DNA of 64,000 nt from Clostridium aquiflavi (GTDB lineage Bacteria; Bacillota; Clostridia; Clostridiales; Clostridiaceae), in assembly GCF_031344075.1 (NCBI RefSeq), contig NZ_JAVJAN010000010.1, forward strand, positions 32,448-96,447, written 5' to 3'. Numbering within the stretch: the stretch's first letter is position 1; every line of letters starts with the position of its first letter. The translations under genes and the position numbers were made by a program. Below the pieces are notes generated by a model. It was not told where the DNA came from. It saw nothing but the letters and a program-made list of their open reading frames with translations, and ran no database searches. This document shows positions 52,255 to 61,242 of this stretch, one piece after another.

Positions 52255-53948
52255 TGAAAAAGAAAATATTAATATCATCAATGATGACAGTTTTTTTTGC
52301 TCTTATAATAGTAACTTCTTTTTTTGTGTTGTTAAGTAATTTTCAACAAATTAGAGATACGAAAAATGAACTTAGAAATTTTAACTTACTTATTGGTCAA
52401 TTAGATAACTTAGATTCATTAAATAATATCAATAAACAAGATTTTAGAGAAATAAAAATAAACAATGCACCAGTTAGATTTACATTACTTGATACAAATG
52501 GAATTGTATTATATGATATGGAAAATGAATTAGAAAATAATTATAAGAATAATAAAGAATTTCAACAAGCTATAGAAAGTGGAGAAGGATCATCAACTAA
52601 GTATAGTGAAGATGGTAATATTAATTTAATATATTATGCTACAAAATTAAATAATAATTTAATGGTGGTAAGTTCAGTTCCTGTTAATATGGTAAAAACG
52701 TTCCAAAATAAAAATATAAAATATTGTATAGGGATAATAACTGTTGTAATGTTTTTTTCTATATCATTATGTTTAAAATTGATAAAGATGATTATTGAGC
52801 CAATTAAAGATTTAGAATCAGTGACTCACAAGATGGCTAATGGAGATTATAAAATAAGAGCTAAAATAAATAGTAAAGATGAACTTGGAAATTTAGGAGA
52901 AAGTTTTAATAATATGGCAGATCAGCTTCAAATGAAAATGCATGAGATAGTTGACAAACAAACTAGAATAGAATCTATTTTAAGAAGTATGGAAAGTGGT
53001 GTTATTGCAGTAGATAATAATAATATTGTAATATCTATTAATCCTTATGCAGAAAGAATATTTGGTATAAAGAAAAATATTTTAGGTGAATCCATAATTG
53101 AGTATATTTCAGATTATGATATAAATACTTTTTTAGAAGAGGATTATGAAATAGATAAAGAAATAAAAATACTTCATCCAATAGAACGTGATTTAAAGAT
53201 AAAAAAATCAAATATAATAAACGGAATAGAGATGATAGGTAAAGTTATAACGATACAGGATATAACTGATATAAAAAAACTTGAACTTATGAGAACTCAA
53301 TTTGTTGCAAATGTGTCTCATGAGTTAAAAACACCATTAACATCTATTAAAGGTTTTGCAGAAACATTAAGATATGTAGAAGATGATGAAACTAGAGAAA
53401 AATTTTTAAATATAATAGACAAGGAATCAGAAAGATTATCAAGATTAATAAATGATATTTTAGTACTTTCTAGTATTGAGAGTAATATATCAATTCAAAA
53501 TGATGAATTTTTACCTAAAACTATAATAGAAGATGTTGTAAATATGATAAGAAAACTTGCTAATAATAAAGAAATAAATTTGGAATTTTATGATGATAAT
53601 CAAGAACTTATATTAGGAGATAAGGACAAATTTTATCAGCTAACATTAAATTTAGTTGAAAATGCTATAAAATATTCAGAGAATGGCTCAAATGTTAAAG
53701 TGATAAGTTATAGTAAACGAGGATATTATTATTTAGAAGTTAGTGATAATGGAATAGGTATACCTAAAGAAGACTTGCCAAGAATATTTGAAAGATTTTA
53801 TAGAGTGGATAAATCACGAAAAAAGGGTGGAACAGGATTAGGACTAGCTATTGTAAAACATATAGTTAAAACATTTAATGGAGATATAAATGTTAAAAGT
53901 ACATTAGGTGAAGGTAGCACATTTAAAGTGAGGATAAAATATATATAA
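52254..53948 (+). CDS. phoR: PhoR-type sensor histidine kinase
   Basis: 564 residues: two membrane helices (about 5-25 and 155-175) around an extracytoplasmic sensor, HAMP, PAS (ESILRSMESGVIAVDNNNIV), H-box VANVSHELKTPLTSIKGFAE, N-box NLVENAIKYS, G boxes DNGIGIPKED and GGTGLGLAIVKHI. Phosphorylates the upstream regulator. Shares one base with it. A palindromic element is inserted at its stop codon. Confidence 0.88.
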   Translation: MKKKILISSMMTVFFALIIVTSFFVLLSNFQQIRDTKNELRNFNLLIGQLDNLDSLNNINKQDFREIKINNAPVRFTLLDTNGIVLYDMENELENNYKNNKEFQQAIESGEGSSTKYSEDGNINLIYYATKLNNNLMVVSSVPVNMVKTFQNKNIKYCIGIITVVMFFSISLCLKLIKMIIEPIKDLESVTHKMANGDYKIRAKINSKDELGNLGESFNNMADQLQMKMHEIVDKQTRIESILRSMESGVIAVDNNNIVISINPYAERIFGIKKNILGESIIEYISDYDINTFLEEDYEIDKEIKILHPIERDLKIKKSNIINGIEMIGKVITIQDITDIKKLELMRTQFVANVSHELKTPLTSIKGFAETLRYVEDDETREKFLNIIDKESERLSRLINDILVLSSIESNISIQNDEFLPKTIIEDVVNMIRKLANNKEINLEFYDDNQELILGDKDKFYQLTLNLVENAIKYSENGSNVKVISYSKRGYYYLEVSDNGIGIPKEDLPRIFERFYRVDKSRKKGGTGLGLAIVKHIVKTFNGDINVKSTLGEGSTFKVRIKYI

Positions 53949-53955
53949 ATTATTA

Positions 53956-54030
53956 GAGTATGTTTTAGTGTTGTGTTGATATACGTCACTTTACATATTG
54001 CATAGATAAACACATATTTAAAACATAGCC
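53956..54030 (-). mobile_element. 75-bp MITE-like palindromic element
   Basis: Left end GAGTATGTTTTAGTGTTGTG, right end ATATTTAAAACATAGCC. Flanked by a perfect 8-bp direct repeat AATTATTA (53948-53955, overlapping the last base of the phoR stop codon; and 54031-54038). A shortened relative of the element at 17740, in the same orientation as that copy. Confidence 0.75.
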
Positions 54031-54037
54031 AATTATT

Positions 54038-54078
54038 AAAATAAGCTGAAAAGTAAAATTTTCAGCTTATTTTATTTT
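54038..54078 (+). terminator. Terminator of the two-component operon
   Basis: A perfect 15-bp stem (54038-54052 with 54059-54073), followed by ATTTT. The inserted element separates it from phoR. Confidence 0.85.
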
Positions 54079-54110
54079 GCATAGATTTTATAAAATTAAT
54101 TTAAATTTTA

Positions 54111-54168
54111 GGATATGCTGTAGTAAGGTATTGATATTTTCCAATGTTAAATTCATTTAACGTAGTCC
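54111..54168. repeat. Possible degenerate MITE-like repeat upstream of pstS
   Basis: GGATATGCTGTAGTAAGGTA (54111-54130) resembles the end of the 7737 and 17740 elements, and the reverse of CGTAGTCC (54161-54168) resembles the other end. No flanking direct repeat is visible. Confidence 0.35.
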
Positions 54169-54205
54169 TAATAAAAGTTAACTTTAATCTAATAATAGCT
54201 TAACT
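54157..54205 (+). promoter_or_regulatory. Candidate Pho box array upstream of pstS
   Basis: TTAACG (54157), TTAACT (54178) and TTAACT (54200) lie 21 and 22 bp apart, that is two helical turns. Bacillus PhoP binds TTAACA-like hexamers in such phase. They lie 66-114 bp before the pstS start, next to an AT-rich -10-like TATATTATAA. Confidence 0.4.
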
Positions 54206-54270
54206 TACTGGTTATATTATAAGTATAAAAGAATTAATTAATGTAAAAAAAGTTGATGGAGGAATTTTAT

Positions 54271-55161
54271 ATGAAAAAAAATACTTTAAAACTTATAGTC
54301 AGCGCATTATTAATAACTATGATTGGAGGAAGCATGGTCGGATGTGGATCTGAAGATAGTGCAAGTGAGGCAGGAAATGGAATAAGTGGATCAATAACGG
54401 TAAGCGGATCATCGGCATTATTACCATTAATGGAGCAATCAATTGAAAAATTTAATGAAATAAATCCTAATGCTGCAGTAAGTGCGCAAGCAGGTGGTTC
54501 AGGAACAGGTCTTACTCAAGTATTAGAAGGGACAGTTGATATTGGAAATTCAGATATATTTGCAGAAGAAAAATTAGATGAAGCGCAATCTAAAGAATTA
54601 GTAGATCATAAAGTTATAGGTCAAGGTTTTGGAATTGTTGTAAATAAATCATTAGGAGTTACAAATTTAAGTAAAGAACAATTAAAAGGAATATTTTCAG
54701 GAAAAATAACAAATTGGAAGGACGTTGGAGGCCCAGATAAAGAAATATTCTTAATTCATAGAAAATCAGGATCTGGAACAAGAGGTACATTTGAAAATAA
54801 AATATTAGATGGAAATAAGTCATTAGAAAATGATTCTTTAGGGGCAGTTCAAGATTCAAATGGTGCAGTTCTTACTGCGATGAAACAAAATGATGGAGCA
54901 ATAAGTTATTTAGCTCTTTCTTATATGAATACAGCTGATGCTAAAGAAATATTACAAGTTACGAGTATTGATGGAGTATCTGCACATAATGAAAATATAA
55001 AAGACGGAAGTTATTCTTTTTGGTCATGGGGTCATATGTATACAAAAGGTGAAGCAGAAGGATTAAGTCAAGAATTTATAAATTTTATAACAAGTGAAGA
55101 TAATAAGGAAAGCATAGAAAGTTTAGGATTTATTTCAGGAGCTGAAATAAAAGAAAAATAA
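54271..55161 (+). CDS. pstS: Phosphate ABC transporter substrate-binding lipoprotein
   Basis: 296 residues: lipoprotein signal ending MVGCGS (Cys about residue 25), then the phosphate-binding fold (SITVSGSSALLPLMEQSIEK, AGGSGTGLTQVLEGTVDIGN, HRKSGSGTRGTFE). Captures Pi outside the membrane. The frame is open from 54253, but ATG 54271 lies 8 nt after GGAGG. First gene of pstSCAB-phoU. Confidence 0.94.
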   Translation: MKKNTLKLIVSALLITMIGGSMVGCGSEDSASEAGNGISGSITVSGSSALLPLMEQSIEKFNEINPNAAVSAQAGGSGTGLTQVLEGTVDIGNSDIFAEEKLDEAQSKELVDHKVIGQGFGIVVNKSLGVTNLSKEQLKGIFSGKITNWKDVGGPDKEIFLIHRKSGSGTRGTFENKILDGNKSLENDSLGAVQDSNGAVLTAMKQNDGAISYLALSYMNTADAKEILQVTSIDGVSAHNENIKDGSYSFWSWGHMYTKGEAEGLSQEFINFITSEDNKESIESLGFISGAEIKEK

Positions 55162-55183
55162 TAATTTAAAGGATGATTAAAAG

Positions 55184-56074
55184 ATGAAAAAGAGAAGTTT
55201 TAAGGAAAGGCTTAAAAATGAATATTTGGGTCAGGGCTTTGCAACTCTATGTGGAATACTAATAATAGTAATTACAGGCTTGATATTATTATTTATAGCT
55301 TCAAAAGGAATTAAATCATTTACCCAAAATGGATATAGCATAACTGAATTTTTATTTAAAAATGATTGGAAGCCAAATCAAGAGCAGCCTTCCTTTGGAG
55401 CTTTAGCATTCATCTTAGGTTCTACATGTGTATCAATAGGAGCTGTAATTTTAAGTGCTCCTATTGCAGTTGCACTAGCTATTTTTACTAACATTATTTC
55501 TAGTAAGTTTGGTAATAATGTAATAAAACCATCATTAGAAATATTAGTTGGAATACCATCAGTTGTTTATGGGTGGGTTGGAATATCAGTATTGGTACCA
55601 TTTATAAAAAACAATGTTGGAGGAATGGGATTCTCACTTTTATCAGGAATATTAGTTTTATCATTAATGATATTACCTACAATTGCTACTTTAGCTATAG
55701 ATGCAATAAAAAATATACCTAATGATCATATAGAAGCTTCTTATGGATTAGGAGCGACAAGATGGCAGACAATAAGCAGAGTAATAGTACCAGGAGCGAA
55801 ATCAGGAATTTTGACAGGTGTGGTATTGGGTATAGCAAGAGCGTTTGGAGAAGCACTTGCAGTACAAATGGTAATTGGTAATACTGTTAAATTGCCAGAA
55901 GGACTTCTTTCTTCGATGTCTACATTAACTAGTATTATAACAATGGATATGGCTAATACAGTAGGTGGAACAATGTGGAATGACGCATTATGGACATTAG
56001 CATTAATATTACTTGTTATTTCATTTATTTTTATAGTAATAGTTAGAAAGATAGAAAAAAGGAGTGCAGTATAA
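55184..56074 (+). CDS. pstC: Phosphate ABC transporter permease PstC
   Basis: 296 residues with six membrane segments and the ABC permease loop EASYGLGATRWQTISRVIVP. N-terminal FATLCGILIIVITGLILLFI. Forms the channel with PstA. Shares one base with pstA. Confidence 0.94.
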   Translation: MKKRSFKERLKNEYLGQGFATLCGILIIVITGLILLFIASKGIKSFTQNGYSITEFLFKNDWKPNQEQPSFGALAFILGSTCVSIGAVILSAPIAVALAIFTNIISSKFGNNVIKPSLEILVGIPSVVYGWVGISVLVPFIKNNVGGMGFSLLSGILVLSLMILPTIATLAIDAIKNIPNDHIEASYGLGATRWQTISRVIVPGAKSGILTGVVLGIARAFGEALAVQMVIGNTVKLPEGLLSSMSTLTSIITMDMANTVGGTMWNDALWTLALILLVISFIFIVIVRKIEKRSAV

Positions 56075-56958
56075 TGGATGCTAAAAAAGTTGATAAAATG
56101 GCCACTGTAGTGTTTTATATAATAAGCATATTTATAGTAGGTTTGTTAGGTGCATTTATTGCTTATATATTATATAAAGGTGGAAATATGATAAAACCTT
56201 CTTTCTTATTTGGAAAACCTAAATTAACAGGAGCTGGTGGAGGAATAGGACCACAATTATTTAATTCATTTTATATGCTTATTGTTTCATTAATAATAAC
56301 AGTACCAATAGGAATAGGTGCAGGAATATACTTAGCTGAGTATGCAAAAGAAGGAAAGTTTTTAAACATAATAAGAATGTCTCTTGAAACAATTTCTTCA
56401 TTACCATCTATAGTTATAGGTATGTTTGGACTATTAGTGTTTGTTAATATGGCAGGTTGGGGATATTCAATACTCGCTGGAGCTATATCAGTCAGTATAT
56501 TAAATATACCATCTATGACTAGAATTTCAGAAAATGCAATAAAAGCAGCTAGCAAGAAGGTAAAGGAAGCTTCATTAGGACTTGGTGCAAGTAAGTGGCA
56601 AACAATATCTAAACTTACAGTGCCAACAGCCATGAGCGAGATTTTAACTGGAATAATATTATCAGCAGGTAGAATTTTTGGAGAGGCAGCAGCTTTCCTG
56701 TATACAGCAGGATTAAGTTCAGGAGCTTTAAATTTTAATCAAATAAGTTTGGTTGGAAATAAATCGGCATTTTCTCTTTTTAGACCAGCAGAAACTTTGG
56801 CTGTTCATATTTGGAAATTAAATTCTGAAGGAATAGTAGTAGATGCAGCTCAAATTGCTAATGGGACAGCAGCAGTATTAATTATAGCAGTTCTTTTATT
56901 TAATATTTTAGCAAGGTTAATAGGAAATAGATTAATGAAATCTTATGGTGGAAAGTAG
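56074..56958 (+). CDS. pstA: Phosphate ABC transporter permease PstA
   Basis: 294 residues, six membrane segments, EASLGLGASKWQTISKLTVP coupling loop, MISLETISSLPSIVIGMFG-type segment (MSLETISSLPSIVIGMFGLL). Partner of PstC, immediately upstream of pstB. Confidence 0.94.
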   Translation: MDAKKVDKMATVVFYIISIFIVGLLGAFIAYILYKGGNMIKPSFLFGKPKLTGAGGGIGPQLFNSFYMLIVSLIITVPIGIGAGIYLAEYAKEGKFLNIIRMSLETISSLPSIVIGMFGLLVFVNMAGWGYSILAGAISVSILNIPSMTRISENAIKAASKKVKEASLGLGASKWQTISKLTVPTAMSEILTGIILSAGRIFGEAAAFLYTAGLSSGALNFNQISLVGNKSAFSLFRPAETLAVHIWKLNSEGIVVDAAQIANGTAAVLIIAVLLFNILARLIGNRLMKSYGGK

Positions 56959-56971
56959 GGGAGTATAAGGA

Positions 56972-57721
56972 ATGAGTATTATAAAAACTAAGAATTTAAA
57001 TTTATATTATGCTGAAAATCAAGCGTTAAAAGATATAAATATGAATATAAATAAAAATGAAGTTACAGCATTAATAGGACCATCGGGATGTGGTAAATCA
57101 ACTTTTTTAAGAACTTTAAATAGAATGAATGATTTGATTGAAATAGTTAGAATAACTGGAGAGGTTTTATTTGAAGATAAAGATATATATAAAGATTATG
57201 ATGAGATATATTTAAGGAAAAGAGTTGGGATGGTATTTCAAAGACCTAATCCATTTCCTATGTCTATTTATGATAATATAGCATATGGCCCAAGAATTCA
57301 TGGAACTAAAGATAAAAAAATATTAGATGAAATTGTTGAAAATAGTTTAAAAGGTGCAGCGCTTTGGGATGAAACAAAGGATAGATTAAAAAAAAGTGCA
57401 ATGGGACTTTCTGGAGGGCAACAACAAAGATTATGCATTGCAAGAACTTTAGCAGTATCTCCAGAAGTTATTTTAATGGATGAACCAACATCGGCTTTAG
57501 ATCCAATTTCAACGAATAAAACAGAAGAATTAATAGAGCAACTAAAAAAAGATTATACAGTAGTTATAGTAACTCATAATATGCAACAAGCAGGAAGAAT
57601 AGCAGATAAAACAGCTTTCTTTTTAAGTGGAGAAGTTATAGAATTTGGAAAAACTGAGGATATATTCTATAATCCTAGAGATAAAAGAACAGAAGACTAT
57701 ATAACTGGTAGATTTGGTTAA
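56972..57721 (+). CDS. pstB: Phosphate ABC transporter ATPase PstB
   Basis: 249 residues: Walker A GPSGCGKSTFLRTLNRMNDL, signature LSGGQQQRLCIARTLA, Walker B VILMDEPTSALDPIS, and VGMVFQRPNPFPMSIYDNIA typical of PstB. Energises Pi uptake. Confidence 0.95.
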   Translation: MSIIKTKNLNLYYAENQALKDINMNINKNEVTALIGPSGCGKSTFLRTLNRMNDLIEIVRITGEVLFEDKDIYKDYDEIYLRKRVGMVFQRPNPFPMSIYDNIAYGPRIHGTKDKKILDEIVENSLKGAALWDETKDRLKKSAMGLSGGQQQRLCIARTLAVSPEVILMDEPTSALDPISTNKTEELIEQLKKDYTVVIVTHNMQQAGRIADKTAFFLSGEVIEFGKTEDIFYNPRDKRTEDYITGRFG

Positions 57722-57739
57722 ATGAAAGGGTGAGGATTA

Positions 57740-58396
57740 ATGACAAGAGAATCTCAAGATGCTAGAGTTAAAGAAATTAATAGACAATTATTAAAAATGA
57801 CAAGTTTAGTAGAAAAACAAATACATGATAGTATGGTTTCATTGAAAAATCATGATTCAGATATGGCAGATAAGGTTATAAAATACGATGATAAAGTAGA
57901 TGAGTTGCAAAAAATAATAGAAGAAGATTGTATAAAATTTATTGCAATGGAGCAACCACTTGCAACAGATTTAAGAAGAGTGTTTACAGCATCAAAAATA
58001 GTAACAGATCTAGAAAGAATGGCAGATCATGCAGTGGATATATGCAAAATAACTAAAAGATTAGATAGAGTAGTATTTAAAGAAAATATTAGTGAATTGT
58101 GGGATATGGAAATAAGAGTTAGAGAAATGATTGGATTAGCAATAGATTCATATATAAGGGATGATGTTAAATTTGCATATAAAATATGTAAAATGGATGA
58201 TGCAATAGATGATTTATATAAAAGATTATTTGGTGTTTGCATAAATGAAATTAAAAAGAATGAGAATTTAATTAATCAAGGAACACAACTATTATTTGTA
58301 ATAAAGTATTTAGAAAGAATTGCAGATCATGTTACTAATATATGTGAATGGACAATTTTTTCAAAGAACGGAACTTATGTGGATTTAAATGAATAA
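57740..58396 (+). CDS. phoU: Phosphate transport regulator PhoU
   Basis: 218 residues: two repeated three-helix units with the metal-binding E/DxxxD motifs (VTDLERMADHAVDICK, LERIADHVTNICEW). Links PstSCAB activity to the PhoR sensor. Last gene of the operon. Confidence 0.94.
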   Translation: MTRESQDARVKEINRQLLKMTSLVEKQIHDSMVSLKNHDSDMADKVIKYDDKVDELQKIIEEDCIKFIAMEQPLATDLRRVFTASKIVTDLERMADHAVDICKITKRLDRVVFKENISELWDMEIRVREMIGLAIDSYIRDDVKFAYKICKMDDAIDDLYKRLFGVCINEIKKNENLINQGTQLLFVIKYLERIADHVTNICEWTIFSKNGTYVDLNE

Positions 58397-58403
58397 AAGA
58401 ATA

Positions 58404-58443
58404 AAGTAGAGGCTAGGAAGTAAATTATTCCTAGCCTTTACTT
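58404..58443 (+). terminator. Terminator-like hairpin after phoU
   Basis: A 16-bp stem (58404-58419 with 58428-58443, one G-U) without a strong U-run after it. Confidence 0.6.
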
Positions 58444-58513
58444 ATAAAAAAAGGTTTAAACTTAAAGTTTATTTTAGGGAAAAATGAATAAAAAATGGTT
58501 TTAAATATAGTGT

Positions 58514-58542
58514 TTGCAATAACTAGTTAGTTATTATATAAT
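58514..58542 (+). promoter_or_regulatory. Promoter with palindromic operator, DUF512 gene
   Basis: TTGCAA (58514-58519), 17 bp, TATAAT (58537-58542). The spacer holds a palindrome with arms AATAACTA and TAGTTATT (58518-58535) around a 2-bp centre, a likely repressor site. Confidence 0.6.
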
Positions 58543-58589
58543 TAAACGTACTATAATGAAGATGGGATGTTATAATTAGGAGTGAAAAA

Positions 58590-59924
58590 ATGAAAAATAT
58601 TATAACAAAAGTAGAAGAATACAGTATTGCTGAAGAAGTTGGAATAGAAATAAATGATAGTCTAATATCTATTAATCAAACTCCAATAGGCGATATTATG
58701 GATTATAAATTTTTATCAGCAGATGAAGAAATAGTTTTAGAAATAGAAAAAACAAATGGCGAAATTTGGGAAATAGAAATAGAAAAAGAATACGGAGAAG
58801 ATATAGGTCTTGAATTTGGCGGTGGCATAATGGATAAAGCAAAAAGATGTAGTAATAAATGCATTTTTTGTTTTATAGATCAATTACCACCTGGAATGAG
58901 AGATACTTTATATTTTAAAGATGATGATTCTAGATTATCTTTTCTTCAAGGAAACTTTGTTACATTAACTAATATGAAGGAAGAAGATATTGATAGAATA
59001 ATAAAATATCACATAAGTCCAATTAATGTATCAGTACATACAACAAACCCAGAACTTAGGGTTAAAATGTTGAATAATAGATTTGCAGGAAATATATTAG
59101 AGAGATTAAAAAGATTAACAGATTCAGGAATTACAATAAATGCTCAAATAGTATGTATACCAGGCATAAATAGTGGAGATGAATTAAAGAGAACTATAGA
59201 AGATTTATATAAGCTTCATCCATTTGTAGCTAGTGTGGCTGTTGTTCCAATAGGAATAACTAAATTTAGAGAAAAACTTCAACATGTAAAGACATTTACT
59301 AAGGAGCAATCTGCAAAAGAAATCGAAATGGTTAAAGAACTTCAAGATAAATTTATGAAAGAAGTAAATGAACCTTTTGTAAGGCTATCAGATGAATTTT
59401 ATATAGTTTCAGGCAAGGAAGTTCCAGGTAATGACTTCTATAGAGGATATGAACAACTAGAAGATGGCGTAGGGGTTGTAAGATACTTTAATGATGTTAT
59501 AGATGAAACATTAAATGATCTAGATAAAAATTCTAAGGGGAGTTTTTCAATCGCAACAGGTGCTTTAGCTTATGAAGAAATTATAAAAGCTAGAGATAAG
59601 ATTTTGAAAAAAAATCCTAATATAAAATTAGATGTATACAAAGTAATAAACAATTATTTTGGAGAAACAATAACTATAACAGGACTTTTAACTGGAACTG
59701 ATATAATAAATCAATTAAAAGGAAAAATAAATACGAAATATTTATTAATGGCTGATTGTATGTTTAGAAAAGGATATGAATTAGCTGACTCTAGTGAACA
59801 AATTATGCTAGATGATTTGAAAATTAGAGATATTGAAGAGGCATTAGATGTAAAAGTTATAGTAACAGATTACACAGGAGAAAATTTAATTAGTATATTA
59901 AACGAATATAAGGAGGAATTTTAA
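58590..59924 (+). CDS. DUF512 protein: PDZ-like plus radical-SAM-type cluster motif
   Basis: 444 residues. The N-terminal PDZ-like domain (SIAEEVGIEINDSLISINQT) is followed by RCSNKCIFCFIDQLPPGMR, a CX3CX2C motif as in radical SAM enzymes. The central barrel holds YHISPINVSVHTTNPELRVK and AQIVCIPGINSGDELKRTIE, and the C-terminal DUF512 part follows. The function is not established. Overlaps der by one base, a conserved clostridial arrangement, so a role linked to ribosome or GTPase function is possible. Behind a well-formed promoter with a palindrome. Confidence 0.87.
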   Translation: MKNIITKVEEYSIAEEVGIEINDSLISINQTPIGDIMDYKFLSADEEIVLEIEKTNGEIWEIEIEKEYGEDIGLEFGGGIMDKAKRCSNKCIFCFIDQLPPGMRDTLYFKDDDSRLSFLQGNFVTLTNMKEEDIDRIIKYHISPINVSVHTTNPELRVKMLNNRFAGNILERLKRLTDSGITINAQIVCIPGINSGDELKRTIEDLYKLHPFVASVAVVPIGITKFREKLQHVKTFTKEQSAKEIEMVKELQDKFMKEVNEPFVRLSDEFYIVSGKEVPGNDFYRGYEQLEDGVGVVRYFNDVIDETLNDLDKNSKGSFSIATGALAYEEIIKARDKILKKNPNIKLDVYKVINNYFGETITITGLLTGTDIINQLKGKINTKYLLMADCMFRKGYELADSSEQIMLDDLKIRDIEEALDVKVIVTDYTGENLISILNEYKEEF

Positions 59925-61240
59925 TGGGAAAACCGATAGTTGCAATAGTAGGAAGACCAAATGTTGGTAAGTCAACATTATTTAATAAATTAGCAGGGAA
60001 GAGAATTTCCATAGTACAAGATACACCGGGAGTGACAAGAGATAGAGTTTATGCTGAGGCTGAATGGTTAAATTATAACTTTACTATGATAGATACTGGT
60101 GGTATAGAACCTACAAATGACGATATAATAATGAAACAAATGAGAAGACAAGCGAATATTGCTATAGAAACTGCTGATGTAATAGTATTTATAGTTGATG
60201 GTAAAGAAGGTTTAACTGCTGCGGATCAAGAAGTAGCTAATATGTTAAGAAAAAGTAAAAAGCCAGTAGTATTAGTAGTAAATAAAATTGATTCTTTAAA
60301 ATATGAAGAAAACAGTTGGGAATTTTATAACTTAGGAATTGGTGATCCTATAACAATATCAGCATCACAAGCATTAGGTCTTGGTGATATGCTTGATAGA
60401 GTAGTAGAACATTTTGATAGATTTGATGCTGATGCTGAAGAGGATGAATATATCAGAATAGCTATGATTGGAAAGCCTAATGTAGGAAAATCATCATTGA
60501 TAAATAAGTTGTTAGGAGAAGAAAGACTTATTGTTTCTGATATAGCAGGAACAACTAGAGATGCTATAGATAGTTATTTAGAAACAGAACAAGGAAAATT
60601 CATTTTAATCGATACAGCTGGACTTAGAAGAAAAAGCAAAGTTAAAGAAGAAATAGAAAGATATAGTGTTATAAGAACATATGCATCAATAGAAAAAGCA
60701 GATGTATGTATACTTATGATAGATGCTCAAGATGGTGTAACAGAACAAGATGAAAAAATAATAGGTTATGCTCATGAGTTAAATAAAGCTATTATAGTTC
60801 TTGTAAATAAATGGGATCTTGTTGAGAAAGATGACAAAACTATGGAGAAGTTTAAAAAAGACTTACAAGGTAGTTTGAAATTTATGCCATATGCTGAATA
60901 TCTATTTATTTCAGCATTAACAGGACAAAGAACTCATAAAATTTTAGAATTAGCTAAAAAATGTTATAACAATTATAACAAGAGAGTATCTACAGGAATA
61001 TTAAATGATGTAATAAGTAAGGCGATACTAATGAAAGAACCACCAATAGTTAGCCTTAAGAGAATGAAGATATATTATGCAACTCAAGTTGCTACTAAAC
61101 CACCTAAGTTTGTATTTTTCGTTAACGATGCTAGTGCTTCACATTTTTCTTATGAAAGATATTTAGAAAATCAATTAAGAAATAGTTTTGATTTTAAAGG
61201 TACTGGTATACAAATCGAGTATAGACAAAGGAAGGAATAG
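59924..61240 (+). CDS. der: Ribosome biogenesis GTPase Der (EngA)
   Basis: 438 residues with two GTPase domains in tandem (GRPNVGKSTLFNKL and GKPNVGKSSLINKL, each with DTGG/DTAG and NKxD motifs NKID, NKWD) and a C-terminal KH-like domain. Needed for 50S assembly. Shine-Dalgarno AAGGAGG within the end of the preceding gene. Confidence 0.96.
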   Translation: MGKPIVAIVGRPNVGKSTLFNKLAGKRISIVQDTPGVTRDRVYAEAEWLNYNFTMIDTGGIEPTNDDIIMKQMRRQANIAIETADVIVFIVDGKEGLTAADQEVANMLRKSKKPVVLVVNKIDSLKYEENSWEFYNLGIGDPITISASQALGLGDMLDRVVEHFDRFDADAEEDEYIRIAMIGKPNVGKSSLINKLLGEERLIVSDIAGTTRDAIDSYLETEQGKFILIDTAGLRRKSKVKEEIERYSVIRTYASIEKADVCILMIDAQDGVTEQDEKIIGYAHELNKAIIVLVNKWDLVEKDDKTMEKFKKDLQGSLKFMPYAEYLFISALTGQRTHKILELAKKCYNNYNKRVSTGILNDVISKAILMKEPPIVSLKRMKIYYATQVATKPPKFVFFVNDASASHFSYERYLENQLRNSFDFKGTGIQIEYRQRKE

Positions 61241-61242
61241 TA

